A DNA stretch of 54,643 nucleotides from Nonomuraea ceibae (lineage in GTDB: Bacteria; Actinomycetota; Actinomycetes; Streptosporangiales; Streptosporangiaceae). This document shows, one piece after another, positions 35,935-43,572 of the stretch. Within the stretch, counting starts at the first letter, position 1; the number at the start of each line of letters is the position of its first letter. The stretch lies in assembly GCF_019396325.1 (NCBI RefSeq), contig NZ_JAHKRO010000064.1, forward strand, positions 1 to 54,643, given 5' to 3'. Under the pieces are notes generated by a model. That model did no database searches. It worked only from the letters and a program-made list of their open reading frames with translations, and was not told the origin of the DNA. A program made the translations under genes and the position numbers.

Positions 35935-36902
35935 GGGGTCAGCTCCTTCAGCGCGCGCACGATCACGTTGCGGGCCATCGGCACCTTGTAGGCGTTGCGC
36001 GGCAGCGGCCTGGCCTGGTCGAGCTCGGCCTCGGCGGCGCGGGCGTAGGATTCCTCGCCGGCGGGGGCGCCGAGCAGCGCGGCCTCGGCGCGGGCGGCGC
36101 GCCAGGGCGCGTGGGCGACGCCGCCGAGCGCGAGCCGGACGCCGGTGACGATGCCGTCGGCGCCGATGTCGAGCGCGGCGGCGACCGACACCAGCGCGAA
36201 CGCGAACGAGGCGCGCTCGCGCACCTTGAGGTAGGCCGAGCGGCCGGGCGGCGGGGGCGGCAGCTCCACGGCGGTGATCAGCTCGCCGGGCTCCAGCACG
36301 GTGTCTCGCTCGGGCTCGTCGCCGGGCAGCCGGTGCAGGCCGGGCATCGGCAGCACGCGCGAGCCGGCCGGGCCGGTCACGTGCACGCGGGCGTCGAGCG
36401 CGGCCAGCGCCACCGCCATGTCCGACGGGTGCGTGGCCACGCACGCCTCCGAGTGGCCGAGCACGGCCAGGTGGGAGTGGTCGCCGGGGATGGCCGGGCA
36501 GCCGGAGCCCGGCCGCCGCTTGTTGCACGGCTTGGAGACGTCCTGGAAGTACGGGCAGCGGGTGCGCTGCAGCAGGTTGCCGCCGACGGTCGCCAGGTTG
36601 CGGATCTGCCCGGACGCGCCCGACAGCACGGCCCTGGCGAGCATCGGGTAGCGGGCCAGCACCAGCGGGTGCGCGCCGAGGTCGCTGTTGCGCACGGCCG
36701 CGCCGACGCGCAGCCCGTCGCCGGCCGCCTCGACGCGGTCCAGCGGCAGCCTGCTGACGTCCACCAGGCGCTCGGGCTCGGCCACGCCGAGCCGCATGAG
36801 GTCCACCAGGTTCGTGCCGCCGCCCAGGTACATGTCGCCAGGCCGGAAACCCGCCACCGCGGCGGCCGGGTCGGCGGCTCGCGTGTACTCGAACGCCTTC
36901 AC
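35931..36902 (-). CDS. FAD-binding oxidase subunit with extra [4Fe-4S] motif (PaoB-like)
   Basis: 323 residues. Middle subunit that passes electrons through FAD. The FAD loop is YLGGGTNLVDLMRLG, and the second contact is TVGGNLLQRTRCPYFQ. The insert RCPYFQ-KPCNKRRPGSGCPA carries three cysteines of the [4Fe-4S] cluster seen in PaoB and 4-hydroxybenzoyl-CoA reductase relatives. A further Cys in HSEACVATHPSDM may be the fourth ligand. The GTG start overlaps the 2Fe-2S subunit stop as GTGA. This cluster favours a PaoABC-like assignment over plain xanthine dehydrogenase. Confidence 0.9.
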   Translation of the reverse strand: MKAFEYTRAADPAAAVAGFRPGDMYLGGGTNLVDLMRLGVAEPERLVDVSRLPLDRVEAAGDGLRVGAAVRNSDLGAHPLVLARYPMLARAVLSGASGQIRNLATVGGNLLQRTRCPYFQDVSKPCNKRRPGSGCPAIPGDHSHLAVLGHSEACVATHPSDMAVALAALDARVHVTGPAGSRVLPMPGLHRLPGDEPERDTVLEPGELITAVELPPPPPGRSAYLKVRERASFAFALVSVAAALDIGADGIVTGVRLALGGVAHAPWRAARAEAALLGAPAGEESYARAAEAELDQARPLPRNAYKVPMARNVIVRALKELTP

Positions 36903-37387
36903 CGCGCCACCTCCGCGATCGCGGCCACGATGCCCTGGTAGGCGCCGCACCGGCACAGGTTGCCGCTCATCCGCTCGCGGATCTCCCCGGCGGTCAGCTC
37001 GGGCTCGGCGGTCAGGTCCTCGGTGACGGCGCTGGGCCCGCGCTCGGCCAGCATCCCGGCGGCCGAGCAGAGCTGCCCGGGGGTGCAGTAGCCGCACTGG
37101 AAGGCGTCGTGCGCGATGAACGCCTCCTGCAGCGGGTGCGGCGCGCCGTCGCCGGCCAGCCCCTCGACCGTCGTCACGGCCTGCCCGTCGCACGCCACGG
37201 CCAGGAGCAGGCAGGCGTTGGCCCGCCGCCCGTCCAGCAGCACCGTGCAGGCGCCGCACTGGCCGTGGTCACAGCCCTTCTTCGAGCCGGTCAGCCCGAG
37301 CCGTTCACGCAGCAGGTCGAGCAGCGAGGTGCGGGGATCCACGGGCAGCGTGCGCTCGTCTCCGTTCACGCGCAGGGTGATCTCCAT
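36899..37387 (-). CDS. [2Fe-2S] oxidase subunit (PaoA-like)
   Basis: 162 residues. Small electron-transfer subunit with two [2Fe-2S] clusters. The ferredoxin-like cluster uses Cys39, Cys44, Cys47 and Cys59 (CDHGQCGACTVLLDG), and the second uses Cys98, Cys101, Cys145 and Cys147 (CGYCTPGQ, NLCRCGAYQG). Unlike E. coli PaoA there is no Tat signal before the ferredoxin domain, so the complex is probably cytoplasmic. First subunit gene of the oxidase set, starting 35 bp after the alpha/beta hydrolase stop. Confidence 0.93.
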   Translation of the reverse strand: MEITLRVNGDERTLPVDPRTSLLDLLRERLGLTGSKKGCDHGQCGACTVLLDGRRANACLLLAVACDGQAVTTVEGLAGDGAPHPLQEAFIAHDAFQCGYCTPGQLCSAAGMLAERGPSAVTEDLTAEPELTAGEIRERMSGNLCRCGAYQGIVAAIAEVAR

Positions 37388-37422
37388 GGCCGCTCGACTA
37401 CCCGGGCGCCGCCGGGGACAAG

Positions 37423-38202
37423 CTACTCGTCCAGGAAATTCTGGATGACCCTGGCGAACGCCTCGGCCTGAAACTCCAGCGGCACCATGCCGCCCTCGAT
37501 CACCGCCGTCCGCGCGCCGGGCAGCCGCCCCGCCAGCGCCTTCAGCTCCGGGAAGGCGTACGGGTCGGCCGACGCGCCGACGACCAGCACCGGGCAGCGG
37601 ATCAGCCCGAGCCGGTCCTCCATCCGGTACGCGGCGACCGCCCGGTGCCCGAGCTCCACGTCGGGCCAGACGGCCAGCGCGTCACGCACGAACCGGGCCA
37701 GCAGGTCGGGCCGCTCCGGCGGGTAGAAGCCGGCGCGGCCCGCCCACAGCGCGGTCAGGTGCGAGCCGTCGGCGCTCTCCTCGGCGTGGTCGACCGGCGG
37801 CCTCTCGCGCCGCACCCGCCTGCCCTCGGCGTCGACGAGCGGCGTGGACGACAGCACCAGCGCGGTGACCCGCTCCGGGGCCCGGCTCGCCGCCTCGATC
37901 GCGATCACGCCACCGGTGTGGTGCCCGGCGATCGCGGCGCGCTCCAGGCCGAGCGCGTCCATCAGGGCGAGCACGCCGCCCGCGTACGCCTCGACGGAGT
38001 GCTCGGGCGGCGACGCCGAGGCGCCGAACCCGAGCGTGTCCATGGCGACGGCCCGGCGCGTGCGCCCGAGCAGCGGCAGCACCTCGCGGTACTCGTCCCA
38101 CGACCGGGGTGACTGGTGCAGCAGCAGGACGGGTTCGCCCCGCCCGCACGAGGCGTAGTGGATCTGTCCGAACGGCGTGCCGGCATACCCGAACTCGATC
38201 AT
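37423..38202 (-). CDS. Alpha/beta hydrolase with non-canonical GHHTG nucleophile elbow
   Basis: 259 residues, alpha/beta-hydrolase fold with oxyanion region LLLHQSPRSWDEY, core strand AVAMDTLGFG, and acid/His region near VVGASADPY. The nucleophile elbow reads GHHTGG (93-98), so the usual Ser of GxSxG is replaced by His95. Either a neighbouring Thr96 is used or the protein is not a classical esterase. The ATG at 38202 has AGGAAGGG upstream; a longer reading to 38259 lacks support. It lies immediately upstream of, and is probably co-transcribed with, the molybdenum oxidase genes. Confidence 0.82.
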   Translation of the reverse strand: MIEFGYAGTPFGQIHYASCGRGEPVLLLHQSPRSWDEYREVLPLLGRTRRAVAMDTLGFGASASPPEHSVEAYAGGVLALMDALGLERAAIAGHHTGGVIAIEAASRAPERVTALVLSSTPLVDAEGRRVRRERPPVDHAEESADGSHLTALWAGRAGFYPPERPDLLARFVRDALAVWPDVELGHRAVAAYRMEDRLGLIRCPVLVVGASADPYAFPELKALAGRLPGARTAVIEGGMVPLEFQAEAFARVIQNFLDE

Positions 38203-38254
38203 TCGCGGCCCTTCCTGGCGACGTGCTCCCCCGGCAGCGTAAAGGGCGGGCCAG

Positions 38255-38274
38255 GGCATGTGTCACGCCATGCC
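38255..38274. promoter_or_regulatory. Inverted repeat between hydrolase and acetate kinase genes
   Basis: GGCATG-TGTCACGC-CATGCC has perfect 6-base arms and an 8-base spacer. It sits in the 115-bp divergent gap, 53 bp from the hydrolase ATG and 43 bp from the kinase ATG. The size suits a dimeric repressor, but no regulator gene adjoins, so the cognate factor is unknown. Confidence 0.45.
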
Positions 38275-38317
38275 TCACGGGTAGCGCCGACGGGGACGGC
38301 GATCGGCGGGGAGGGAC

Positions 38318-39481
38318 ATGACGGCGCAGGTGTGGGACGGCGGCCCGGCGGCGGTGCTGACCGTGAACGCGGGGTCGTCCAGCCTCCGCCTCGACCTGGT
38401 CGACGGCGGCAGCGTCGTCGACAGCGCGCACGCCGAGCGCGCCATGGAGCCGGACGCCGCCCGCGAGGAGCTGTCCGCCTTCCTCGGCCGCCACCTGGAC
38501 CGCGACGTCGCGGCCGTCGCGCACCGGCTGGTGCACGGCGGCGACCTGGTGCGCGCCCCGGTGGTCGCCGACGACGAGCTGGCGCGCGGGCTGCGCGAGC
38601 TGACCGGGCTGGCGCCGCTGCACCTGCCGCCCGCGCTGGCGCTGCTGGACGCGGCCCGCGAGCTGCTGCCCGCCGTGCCGCACGTGCTCTGCCCCGACAC
38701 CGCCTTCCACGCCGCCCTGCCCGACGCCGCCGCCGTCTACCCGCTGCCGCGGCCCTGGCGGGAGCGCTACGGGCTGCGCCGCTACGGCTTCCACGGCCTG
38801 TCGTACGCGTGGGCGTCGGGCCGCGCCGCCGAACTGCTCGGCCGGCCGGTCGCCGACCTCGGCCTGGTGCTGGCGCACCTGGGCGGCGGGGCGTCGGTGT
38901 GCGCGGTGTCGGGCGGGCGCAGCCTGGACACCTCGATGGGCTTCACGCCGCTCGACGGGCTGCCGATGAGCAAGCGGTCCGGCGCGGTCGACCCCGGGAT
39001 GCTGCTGTGGCTGCTGGAGGACGGCCGGCTCACGCCGGACGAGCTGCGCCGCGGCCTGGAGCGCGAGTCGGGGCTGCTGGGGCTGTCCGGCGGGCGTTCC
39101 GGTGACACCCGCGACCTGGTGGCGGCCGAGCGGGACGGCGACCGGGCGGCCGGGCTCGCGCTGGAGGTGTTCTGCCACCGGGTCAGCCGGGAGATCGCCG
39201 CCGCGGCCACGTCGCTGGACCGCCTGGACGCGCTGGTGTTCACCGGGGAGATCGGCTGGGACCAGCCGGAGGTGCGCGAGGCGGTCTGCCGCAGGCTGGG
39301 GCTGCTCGGCGTGGCGACGCCGGTGCGCGGCAACCGGGCCGACGACGGCCCGGTCAGCGCCCCCGGCGCGGCCGTCCCGGTGCTGGTCGTCGAGGTGCAC
39401 GAGGAGCTGCAGCTCGCCCGCGAGTGCCTGCGCGAGCTGTACGGGCCCGCCGCGCCGCAGGAGGCCGACCGCGGCCCGTGA
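38318..39481 (+). CDS. ackA: Acetate/propionate kinase family enzyme
   Basis: 387 residues. Reversible phosphorylation of acetate by ATP. Family motifs are seen in order: VNAGSSSLR, HRLVHGG, CPDTAFHAALP, RYGFHGLSY, HLGGGASVCAV and GFTPLDGLPMSKRSG. Several are altered from the strict form (GLPMSKRSG for GLVMGTRSG, FTGEIGWDQ for FTGGIGEN), so substrate or efficiency may differ. A strong GGGGAGGGAC ribosome site precedes the ATG. No phosphotransacetylase or phosphoketolase gene is near, so it stands alone. Confidence 0.85.
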   Translation: MTAQVWDGGPAAVLTVNAGSSSLRLDLVDGGSVVDSAHAERAMEPDAAREELSAFLGRHLDRDVAAVAHRLVHGGDLVRAPVVADDELARGLRELTGLAPLHLPPALALLDAARELLPAVPHVLCPDTAFHAALPDAAAVYPLPRPWRERYGLRRYGFHGLSYAWASGRAAELLGRPVADLGLVLAHLGGGASVCAVSGGRSLDTSMGFTPLDGLPMSKRSGAVDPGMLLWLLEDGRLTPDELRRGLERESGLLGLSGGRSGDTRDLVAAERDGDRAAGLALEVFCHRVSREIAAAATSLDRLDALVFTGEIGWDQPEVREAVCRRLGLLGVATPVRGNRADDGPVSAPGAAVPVLVVEVHEELQLARECLRELYGPAAPQEADRGP

Positions 39482-39490
39482 ACCCTGTGA

Positions 39491-40348
39491 TCACGTGTGG
39501 GCCTCGCCCAGATCCGTCCAGTCGCGTCCCGGGGCGCGCCCGCGCCACTCGGCCAGCAGCTCGGCCGCCCGAGACGGCGGCGCCGCCAGCCACATCCGCT
39601 GGGTTCCGCCCTCGGCGGCGTGCCGCTCCTGCTCCACACTGCCCTCGCTGCAACAGGCGCACAGCACCCGCACGTTCCCGGCCGGCTCGGCGCCCAGCCC
39701 GGCCGCCGCGAACAGCTCCACCAGCTCCACCACGTCCGCGCCGCTCCCCGTGACGGTGACCGACAGCGTCGGCAGGTCGGACGTCGCCCACAGCATCAGC
39801 TCGTCGAACACCGGATAGCGCACCCCCTCCACCACCCGCTCGCCGCTGGGCGCGCCGTCGTGCAGCACGATCTCGCCGAACCTGCGGTCGGCCGCCAGCG
39901 GCACGCTGACGACCCTGGCCCGCGCCGGGCACACCCGCCGCACCCACACCACCTCCGGCTCGCCGTCCGGCTCCAGCCGCACGCACGCCATGCCGAGATC
40001 GGCGTCGATCTCCCCCTCGCCCGGCGGCAGCGTCAGACCGTAGCCGGCCCAGGCGTCCCTGGCGGTCGCCCAGTCACGCATGATCGTGGCGGCGATGCCG
40101 AGGTTCCAGAACGCCGGCTCCTGCTCGCCGCGCGGATAGCGGGCCGCCGCCTCCTTGCCGATCTCGTACGCGTGCGCCCAGTCCTTGCGGAACTTGTGCG
40201 CCAGCGCCAGGTCGAACCACCACGCCGGGCTCCGCTCGCCGTCGGGCTCCAGCGCCACCAGCTCGGTCAGGCCCCGCACCGCGCCGTCCCAGTCCTCGCG
40301 GTCCCACGCGGCGTACGCCGCCCGCTCCAGCTCGCCCGGCGCCGTCAT
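39491..40348 (-). CDS. TPR-like protein, function unknown
   Basis: 285 residues, cytoplasmic. The first ~110 residues form helical pairs like tetratricopeptide repeats (ERAAYAAWDREDWDGAVRGLTELVALEP, WWFDLALAHKFRKDWAHAYEIGKEAAARYP, FWNLGIAATIMRDWATARDAW). The remainder is a mixed domain containing a Cys-rich CACCSEG and later an Arg/Trp-rich end. I have no family name for it. It ends nine bases from the kinase stop and is divergent from the ABC-F leader. Confidence 0.7.
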   Translation of the reverse strand: MTAPGELERAAYAAWDREDWDGAVRGLTELVALEPDGERSPAWWFDLALAHKFRKDWAHAYEIGKEAAARYPRGEQEPAFWNLGIAATIMRDWATARDAWAGYGLTLPPGEGEIDADLGMACVRLEPDGEPEVVWVRRVCPARARVVSVPLAADRRFGEIVLHDGAPSGERVVEGVRYPVFDELMLWATSDLPTLSVTVTGSGADVVELVELFAAAGLGAEPAGNVRVLCACCSEGSVEQERHAAEGGTQRMWLAAPPSRAAELLAEWRGRAPGRDWTDLGEAHT

Positions 40349-40444
40349 GTGCGCTTCCCTTCCCGTCAGCGATCTGATCGTCCGACGTCATGGCAACCAT
40401 CTCCCGATATGCGGCTGTGCGGCAACATCGCGTAACCTGGTGCC

Positions 40445-40468
40445 ATGTCGACGCCCCGAGTTTCCTAG
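40445..40468 (+). CDS. Leader peptide (uORF) of the ABC-F gene
   Basis: A seven-codon ORF, MSTPRVS and a TAG, lies 57 bp before the ABC-F start. A TAACCT at 40433-40438 would serve as a -10, placing the transcript start at or near the ATG, so the ORF may be read leaderless. Its stop codon overlaps the first arm of a strong hairpin. Short leaders of this type are known to control ribosome-protection and methyltransferase genes by antibiotic-dependent ribosome stalling. Here the mechanism is inferred from layout. Confidence 0.6.
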   Translation: MSTPRVS

Positions 40469-40510
40469 CTGAGGACCCGCTTCCACGCCAGAAGTGTGTC
40501 CTCAGCTTTC
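40468..40510 (+). terminator. Attenuator hairpin in the ABC-F leader
   Basis: GCTGAGGAC (40468-40476) pairs perfectly with GTCCTCAGC (40498-40506). Inside the loop CTTC and GAAG can form a second stem, and TTTCT follows the outer stem, so the element resembles an intrinsic terminator. The left arm starts on the last base of the leader-peptide stop codon. A ribosome stalled on the uORF would mask it and allow read-through. The structure is seen in the sequence. The regulatory action is inferred. Confidence 0.65.
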
Positions 40511-40525
40511 TCGGAGCGTCATTTC

Positions 40526-42331
40526 ATGATCACCGTTCGTGACGTCGAGCTGCGCGCGGGTTCCCGCCTGCTGCTGTCCGGCGTGTCCTTCACCGTCTCC
40601 CCCGGCGACCGCATCGGCCTCGTCGGCCGCAACGGAGCGGGCAAGACCACCCTGCTGACCGCGCTCGCCGGTCACGCCCGCCCGGCCGCGGGCACCATCA
40701 CCACCACCGGCCCCACCGCCTACCTCTCCCAGGACGCCCGCCCCGACGGGCCCTGGACCTCCCCCGGGAGCCCCAGAGGGACCGCCACCCCGCCCTCCCC
40801 CCAGGGGCGCAGGGATGCCGCCACCCCGGATTCCCCCGAGGGGACAAAGGGAGACGCCCCCCTCCGGTCCCCCGAAGGACCGCGCGGGACCGCCACCCCG
40901 GGCTCGCCCGCAGGGCAGGGCGGAGGCGTCGCGTTTCACTCCCCCGAAGGGTCGGCGCTGACGGTGGCGGGGCGGATTCTCGGGGCGCGGGGGCTCGGGG
41001 AGGCCGTGCGGCGGTTGCGGGCAGCCGAGGCCGCGATGGCCGGGGCCCGCGACGAGGCCGCGCTGGAGCGGGCCATGGCGGAGTACGCGCGGGCCGAGGC
41101 GGCGTTCCAGGCGGGCGGCGGCTACGCGGCGGAGGCCGAGGCGGCGCGCGTGGCCGCCGGGCTGGGGCTGCCCGCGCGGCTGATGGACCAGCCGCTCGCG
41201 ACGCTGTCCGGCGGCCAGCGGCGGCGCGCCGAGCTGGCCCGCATCCTGTTCGCCGGCCACGACGGCGTCCTGCTGCTGGACGAGCCGACCAACCACCTGG
41301 ACGCCGACTCGCTCACCTGGCTGCGCGGCTTCCTCCAGGGGCACCGGGGCGGCCTGGTGGTGATCAGCCACGACACCGGCCTGCTGGAGGCGGTCGCCAA
41401 CCGGATCTTCCACCTGGACCCGCACCGCGCCACGATCGACGTGCACAACACCGGCTGGCGTGCCTACCTGGCGCAGCGCGGGAGCGACGAGCGGCGGCGC
41501 ACCCGGCAGCGGGCGAACGCCGAACGCAAGGCCGCCGCGCTGCACGCCCAGGCGGACCGGATGAAGGCCCGCTCGGCGACCGCCACGATGGCCAGGAGCA
41601 TGGCCCGCCGCGCCGACCGCATGCTGGCGGACCTGGAGCCGGCCCGCCGGGCTGACCGGGTGGCGCGCATCCGGCTGCCCGACCCGGCCCCCTGCGGGCG
41701 CACGCCGCTCGGCGCGATCAGCCTGACCAAGTCCTACGACGGCCACCGCGTGCTGGACGGCGTGGACCTGGCGGTGGACCGGGGCAGCCGCCTGGTCGTG
41801 CTGGGGTTCAACGGGGCGGGCAAGACGACGCTGCTGCGGCTGCTGGCCGGGGACGAGGAGCCGGACAGCGGCCGGGTGGTGCGCGGGCACGGGCTGCGGC
41901 TGGGCTACTTCGCCCAGGAGCACGACACGCTCGACCCGGCGCGGACCGTACGGGAGAACCTGGCGGCGGCGGCCCCGCATCTGACGGACGGCGAGGCGCG
42001 GGGGGTGCTGGGGGCGTTCCTGTTCTCGGGCGACGACGCCGGCAAGCCGGCCGGGGTGCTGAGCGGCGGCGAGAAGACCCGGCTGGCGCTGGCCGGTCTG
42101 GTGCATTCCGGGGCGAACGTACTGCTGCTGGACGAGCCGACCAACAACCTCGACCCGGCGTCCCGGGACGAGGTCCTGGCGGCGGTCGGCTCGTACCCGG
42201 GGGCGATCGTAATGGTCACCCACGACGAGGGGGCCGTCGACGCCCTGCGCCCGGACCGCGTCCTGCTGCTGCCGGACGCGGAGGAGGACCTGTGGAACGA
42301 CGACTACCGCGACCTGGTGTCACTCTCCTGA
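40526..42331 (+). CDS. ABC-F type ATP-binding protein (ribosome-protection/antibiotic-resistance type)
   Basis: 601 residues, two ABC cassettes and no membrane part. The first has Walker A GRNGAGKTT (34-42), signature LSGGQRRRAELARIL and LLLDEPTNHLD. The second has GFNGAGKTT, LSGGEKTRLALAGLV and LLLDEPTNNLD. The inter-domain linker is a long basic helix (RRRTRQRANAERKAAALHAQADRMKAR), which in ABC-F proteins enters the ribosomal E site. After the first Q-loop (YLSQD) an insert of five and a half 12-residue repeats replaces the usual short arm. The ATG at 40526 follows the attenuator. Related proteins dislodge macrolides, lincosamides or pleuromutilins, or aid translation (EttA-like). Drug range unknown. 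Confidence 0.9.
   Translation: MITVRDVELRAGSRLLLSGVSFTVSPGDRIGLVGRNGAGKTTLLTALAGHARPAAGTITTTGPTAYLSQDARPDGPWTSPGSPRGTATPPSPQGRRDAATPDSPEGTKGDAPLRSPEGPRGTATPGSPAGQGGGVAFHSPEGSALTVAGRILGARGLGEAVRRLRAAEAAMAGARDEAALERAMAEYARAEAAFQAGGGYAAEAEAARVAAGLGLPARLMDQPLATLSGGQRRRAELARILFAGHDGVLLLDEPTNHLDADSLTWLRGFLQGHRGGLVVISHDTGLLEAVANRIFHLDPHRATIDVHNTGWRAYLAQRGSDERRRTRQRANAERKAAALHAQADRMKARSATATMARSMARRADRMLADLEPARRADRVARIRLPDPAPCGRTPLGAISLTKSYDGHRVLDGVDLAVDRGSRLVVLGFNGAGKTTLLRLLAGDEEPDSGRVVRGHGLRLGYFAQEHDTLDPARTVRENLAAAAPHLTDGEARGVLGAFLFSGDDAGKPAGVLSGGEKTRLALAGLVHSGANVLLLDEPTNNLDPASRDEVLAAVGSYPGAIVMVTHDEGAVDALRPDRVLLLPDAEEDLWNDDYRDLVSLS
40757..40954 (+). repeat. 36-bp (12-codon) tandem repeat inside the ABC-F gene
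   Basis: Five full units of exactly 36 bp (starting 40757, 40793, 40829, 40865, 40901) and a partial sixth encode TSPGSPRGTATP, PSPQGRRDAATP, DSPEGTKGDAPL, RSPEGPRGTATP, GSPAGQGGGVAF and HSPEGS. Each unit carries a CCCCC(G/C)(A/G)GGG-like core that could fold as a hairpin. The reading frame is preserved throughout. The units differ by several bases, so the array is not a recent expansion. Confidence 0.9.
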
Positions 42332-42345
42332 CGAGCGGTCCGCCG

Positions 42346-42450
42346 TCACCCCGTGAGCAGCCGGTGCAGCCTGCGCGCCTCCTGGGCGAAGCGGGTGGAG
42401 CCGGCGGCCGTGTCACCGGTCTTGATGGTCTTGAGCAGGTCCTTCCACAT
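42346..42450 (-). CDS. Possible 34-residue protein
   Basis: The short frame encodes MWKDLLKTIKTGDTAAGSTRF followed by an Arg/Leu-rich end (QEARRLHRLLTG). Lys, Ile, Thr and Asp use is unlike an antisense shadow in such high-GC DNA. It begins 36 bp after the stop of the 337-residue protein on the same strand and ends close to the convergent ABC-F stop. The ribosome site is weak (GGGTCCCC). No family is known. Read as tentative. Confidence 0.4.
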   Translation of the reverse strand: MWKDLLKTIKTGDTAAGSTRFAQEARRLHRLLTG

Positions 42451-42485
42451 GGCGGGGACCCTAGCGGCGGCCCCCGACAGTCCGG

Positions 42486-43499
42486 TCAGGCGCGCAGGTC
42501 GTCGATGGCGCGCAGGACGGCGCGCTCGTCCAGCATCACGGAGGCGGTGAGGCCGAGCAGGGCGCTGATCCCGCGGGTGGCGGGGCCGCCGTGGCGGTGC
42601 TCGTGGAAGGCGGCGGCGAGCGTGAGCAGGCCGGTCCGCAGCGAAGGCCCGGGGAAGGTGACGGCGGGGGCACAGCGGCGCAGGTGCTCGGCGTGCCGGT
42701 CCTGCCAGGGCTCCCAGCGCCAGCCGGGCCACAGCCGCGGCGCGTCGGGGAGGACCTGGGCGAGGTCACGGGTCGTCCACACGCCCGCCGTGCGCGTGTC
42801 GGCGTCGAGGTGGATCCCCGCCGTCGGCGCGTCCGGCCACGCGGGGACGGGCTCCCAGGCCGCGTACGTGTCGAGGGAGGCGGGCCCGTGGCCGATGACG
42901 GCATCGACGGGCGGGCTGACCGGGTAGCCGCGCACGGTCCCGGCGCGGGCGACGGTGACCAGGCACACGGGCTCGCCCGGCGCGGCCCGCCGAAGCGTGT
43001 CGGGCCAGGTGGGCAGGGAGGCGGGCAGCGGGCTCCCGGGCGGGTGGACGGCGGGGTCGAGCCAGAGCATCGGCATCCTGGCCGCGAGCTCCTCGGGCGT
43101 GCGCACGCCGGGCGGCACCGGCATCGACCGGGGCGCGGCCACCCCGGCGGGGTCCTCGCCGACGGCGCGGACCAGGTCGGCCAGGCCGTCGTAGGCCCAT
43201 TCGACCCGCCAGCCCGCCCAGGTGGTGGCCAGCACGCGCAGCGCCGCCCACCGGTAGGACGGGTCGGCGCGGCACGGCGAGAACCACAGCAGCCGCTGCT
43301 CGTCCACGTCGACGAGCGCGGCCCCGGTGCACAGGATCTCGTTCATGAAGGTGGTGTCGGCCCGCTGGCGTTCGGCGTGGGCGAGGCCGGCGGCGGGGCC
43401 GGGCAGCAGCTCCAGCTCCAGGTCGTAGCCGGCCCACGGGGAGTAGCGCAGGCTCCAGGAGCCGTGCCATTTGATCACGAAGTGTGCTCGATCACCCAC
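42486..43499 (-). CDS. Conserved hypothetical protein, Trp-rich
   Basis: 337 residues, soluble, with many tryptophans (FVIKWHGSWSLRYSPWAGYDLELE, WRVEWAYDGL, RLWPGWRWEPWQDRH). The opening MGDRAHFVI and a paired-domain feel suggest a ligand- or nucleic-acid-binding role, but no motif names it. The GTG start lies six bases after a TAGTAT on the minus strand, so the message is probably leaderless. Divergent from the GNAT/ATP-grasp gene. Confidence 0.7.
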   Translation of the reverse strand: MGDRAHFVIKWHGSWSLRYSPWAGYDLELELLPGPAAGLAHAERQRADTTFMNEILCTGAALVDVDEQRLLWFSPCRADPSYRWAALRVLATTWAGWRVEWAYDGLADLVRAVGEDPAGVAAPRSMPVPPGVRTPEELAARMPMLWLDPAVHPPGSPLPASLPTWPDTLRRAAPGEPVCLVTVARAGTVRGYPVSPPVDAVIGHGPASLDTYAAWEPVPAWPDAPTAGIHLDADTRTAGVWTTRDLAQVLPDAPRLWPGWRWEPWQDRHAEHLRRCAPAVTFPGPSLRTGLLTLAAAFHEHRHGGPATRGISALLGLTASVMLDERAVLRAIDDLRA

Positions 43500-43511
43500 G
43501 CAGCGATACTA
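43500..43511 (-). promoter_or_regulatory. Predicted -10 element of a leaderless promoter
   Basis: On the minus strand TAGTAT (43511 to 43506) is six bases before the GTG of the 337-residue protein, the spacing expected when transcription starts on the start codon. No convincing -35 was found. No Shine-Dalgarno is present between the two, which supports leaderless translation. Confidence 0.5.
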
Positions 43512-43572
43512 GAGGCGTCTTCCGCCCCGCATCCGGGTTTTCCCCATGTTGACCCGCTGACAGCATGCTGGC

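Noticed and set aside
33910..36528. 872-residue extension of the molybdenum subunit
   Set aside because: The added N-terminal part is antisense-like low complexity inside the flavin-subunit gene. The family start fits the GTG at 35934.
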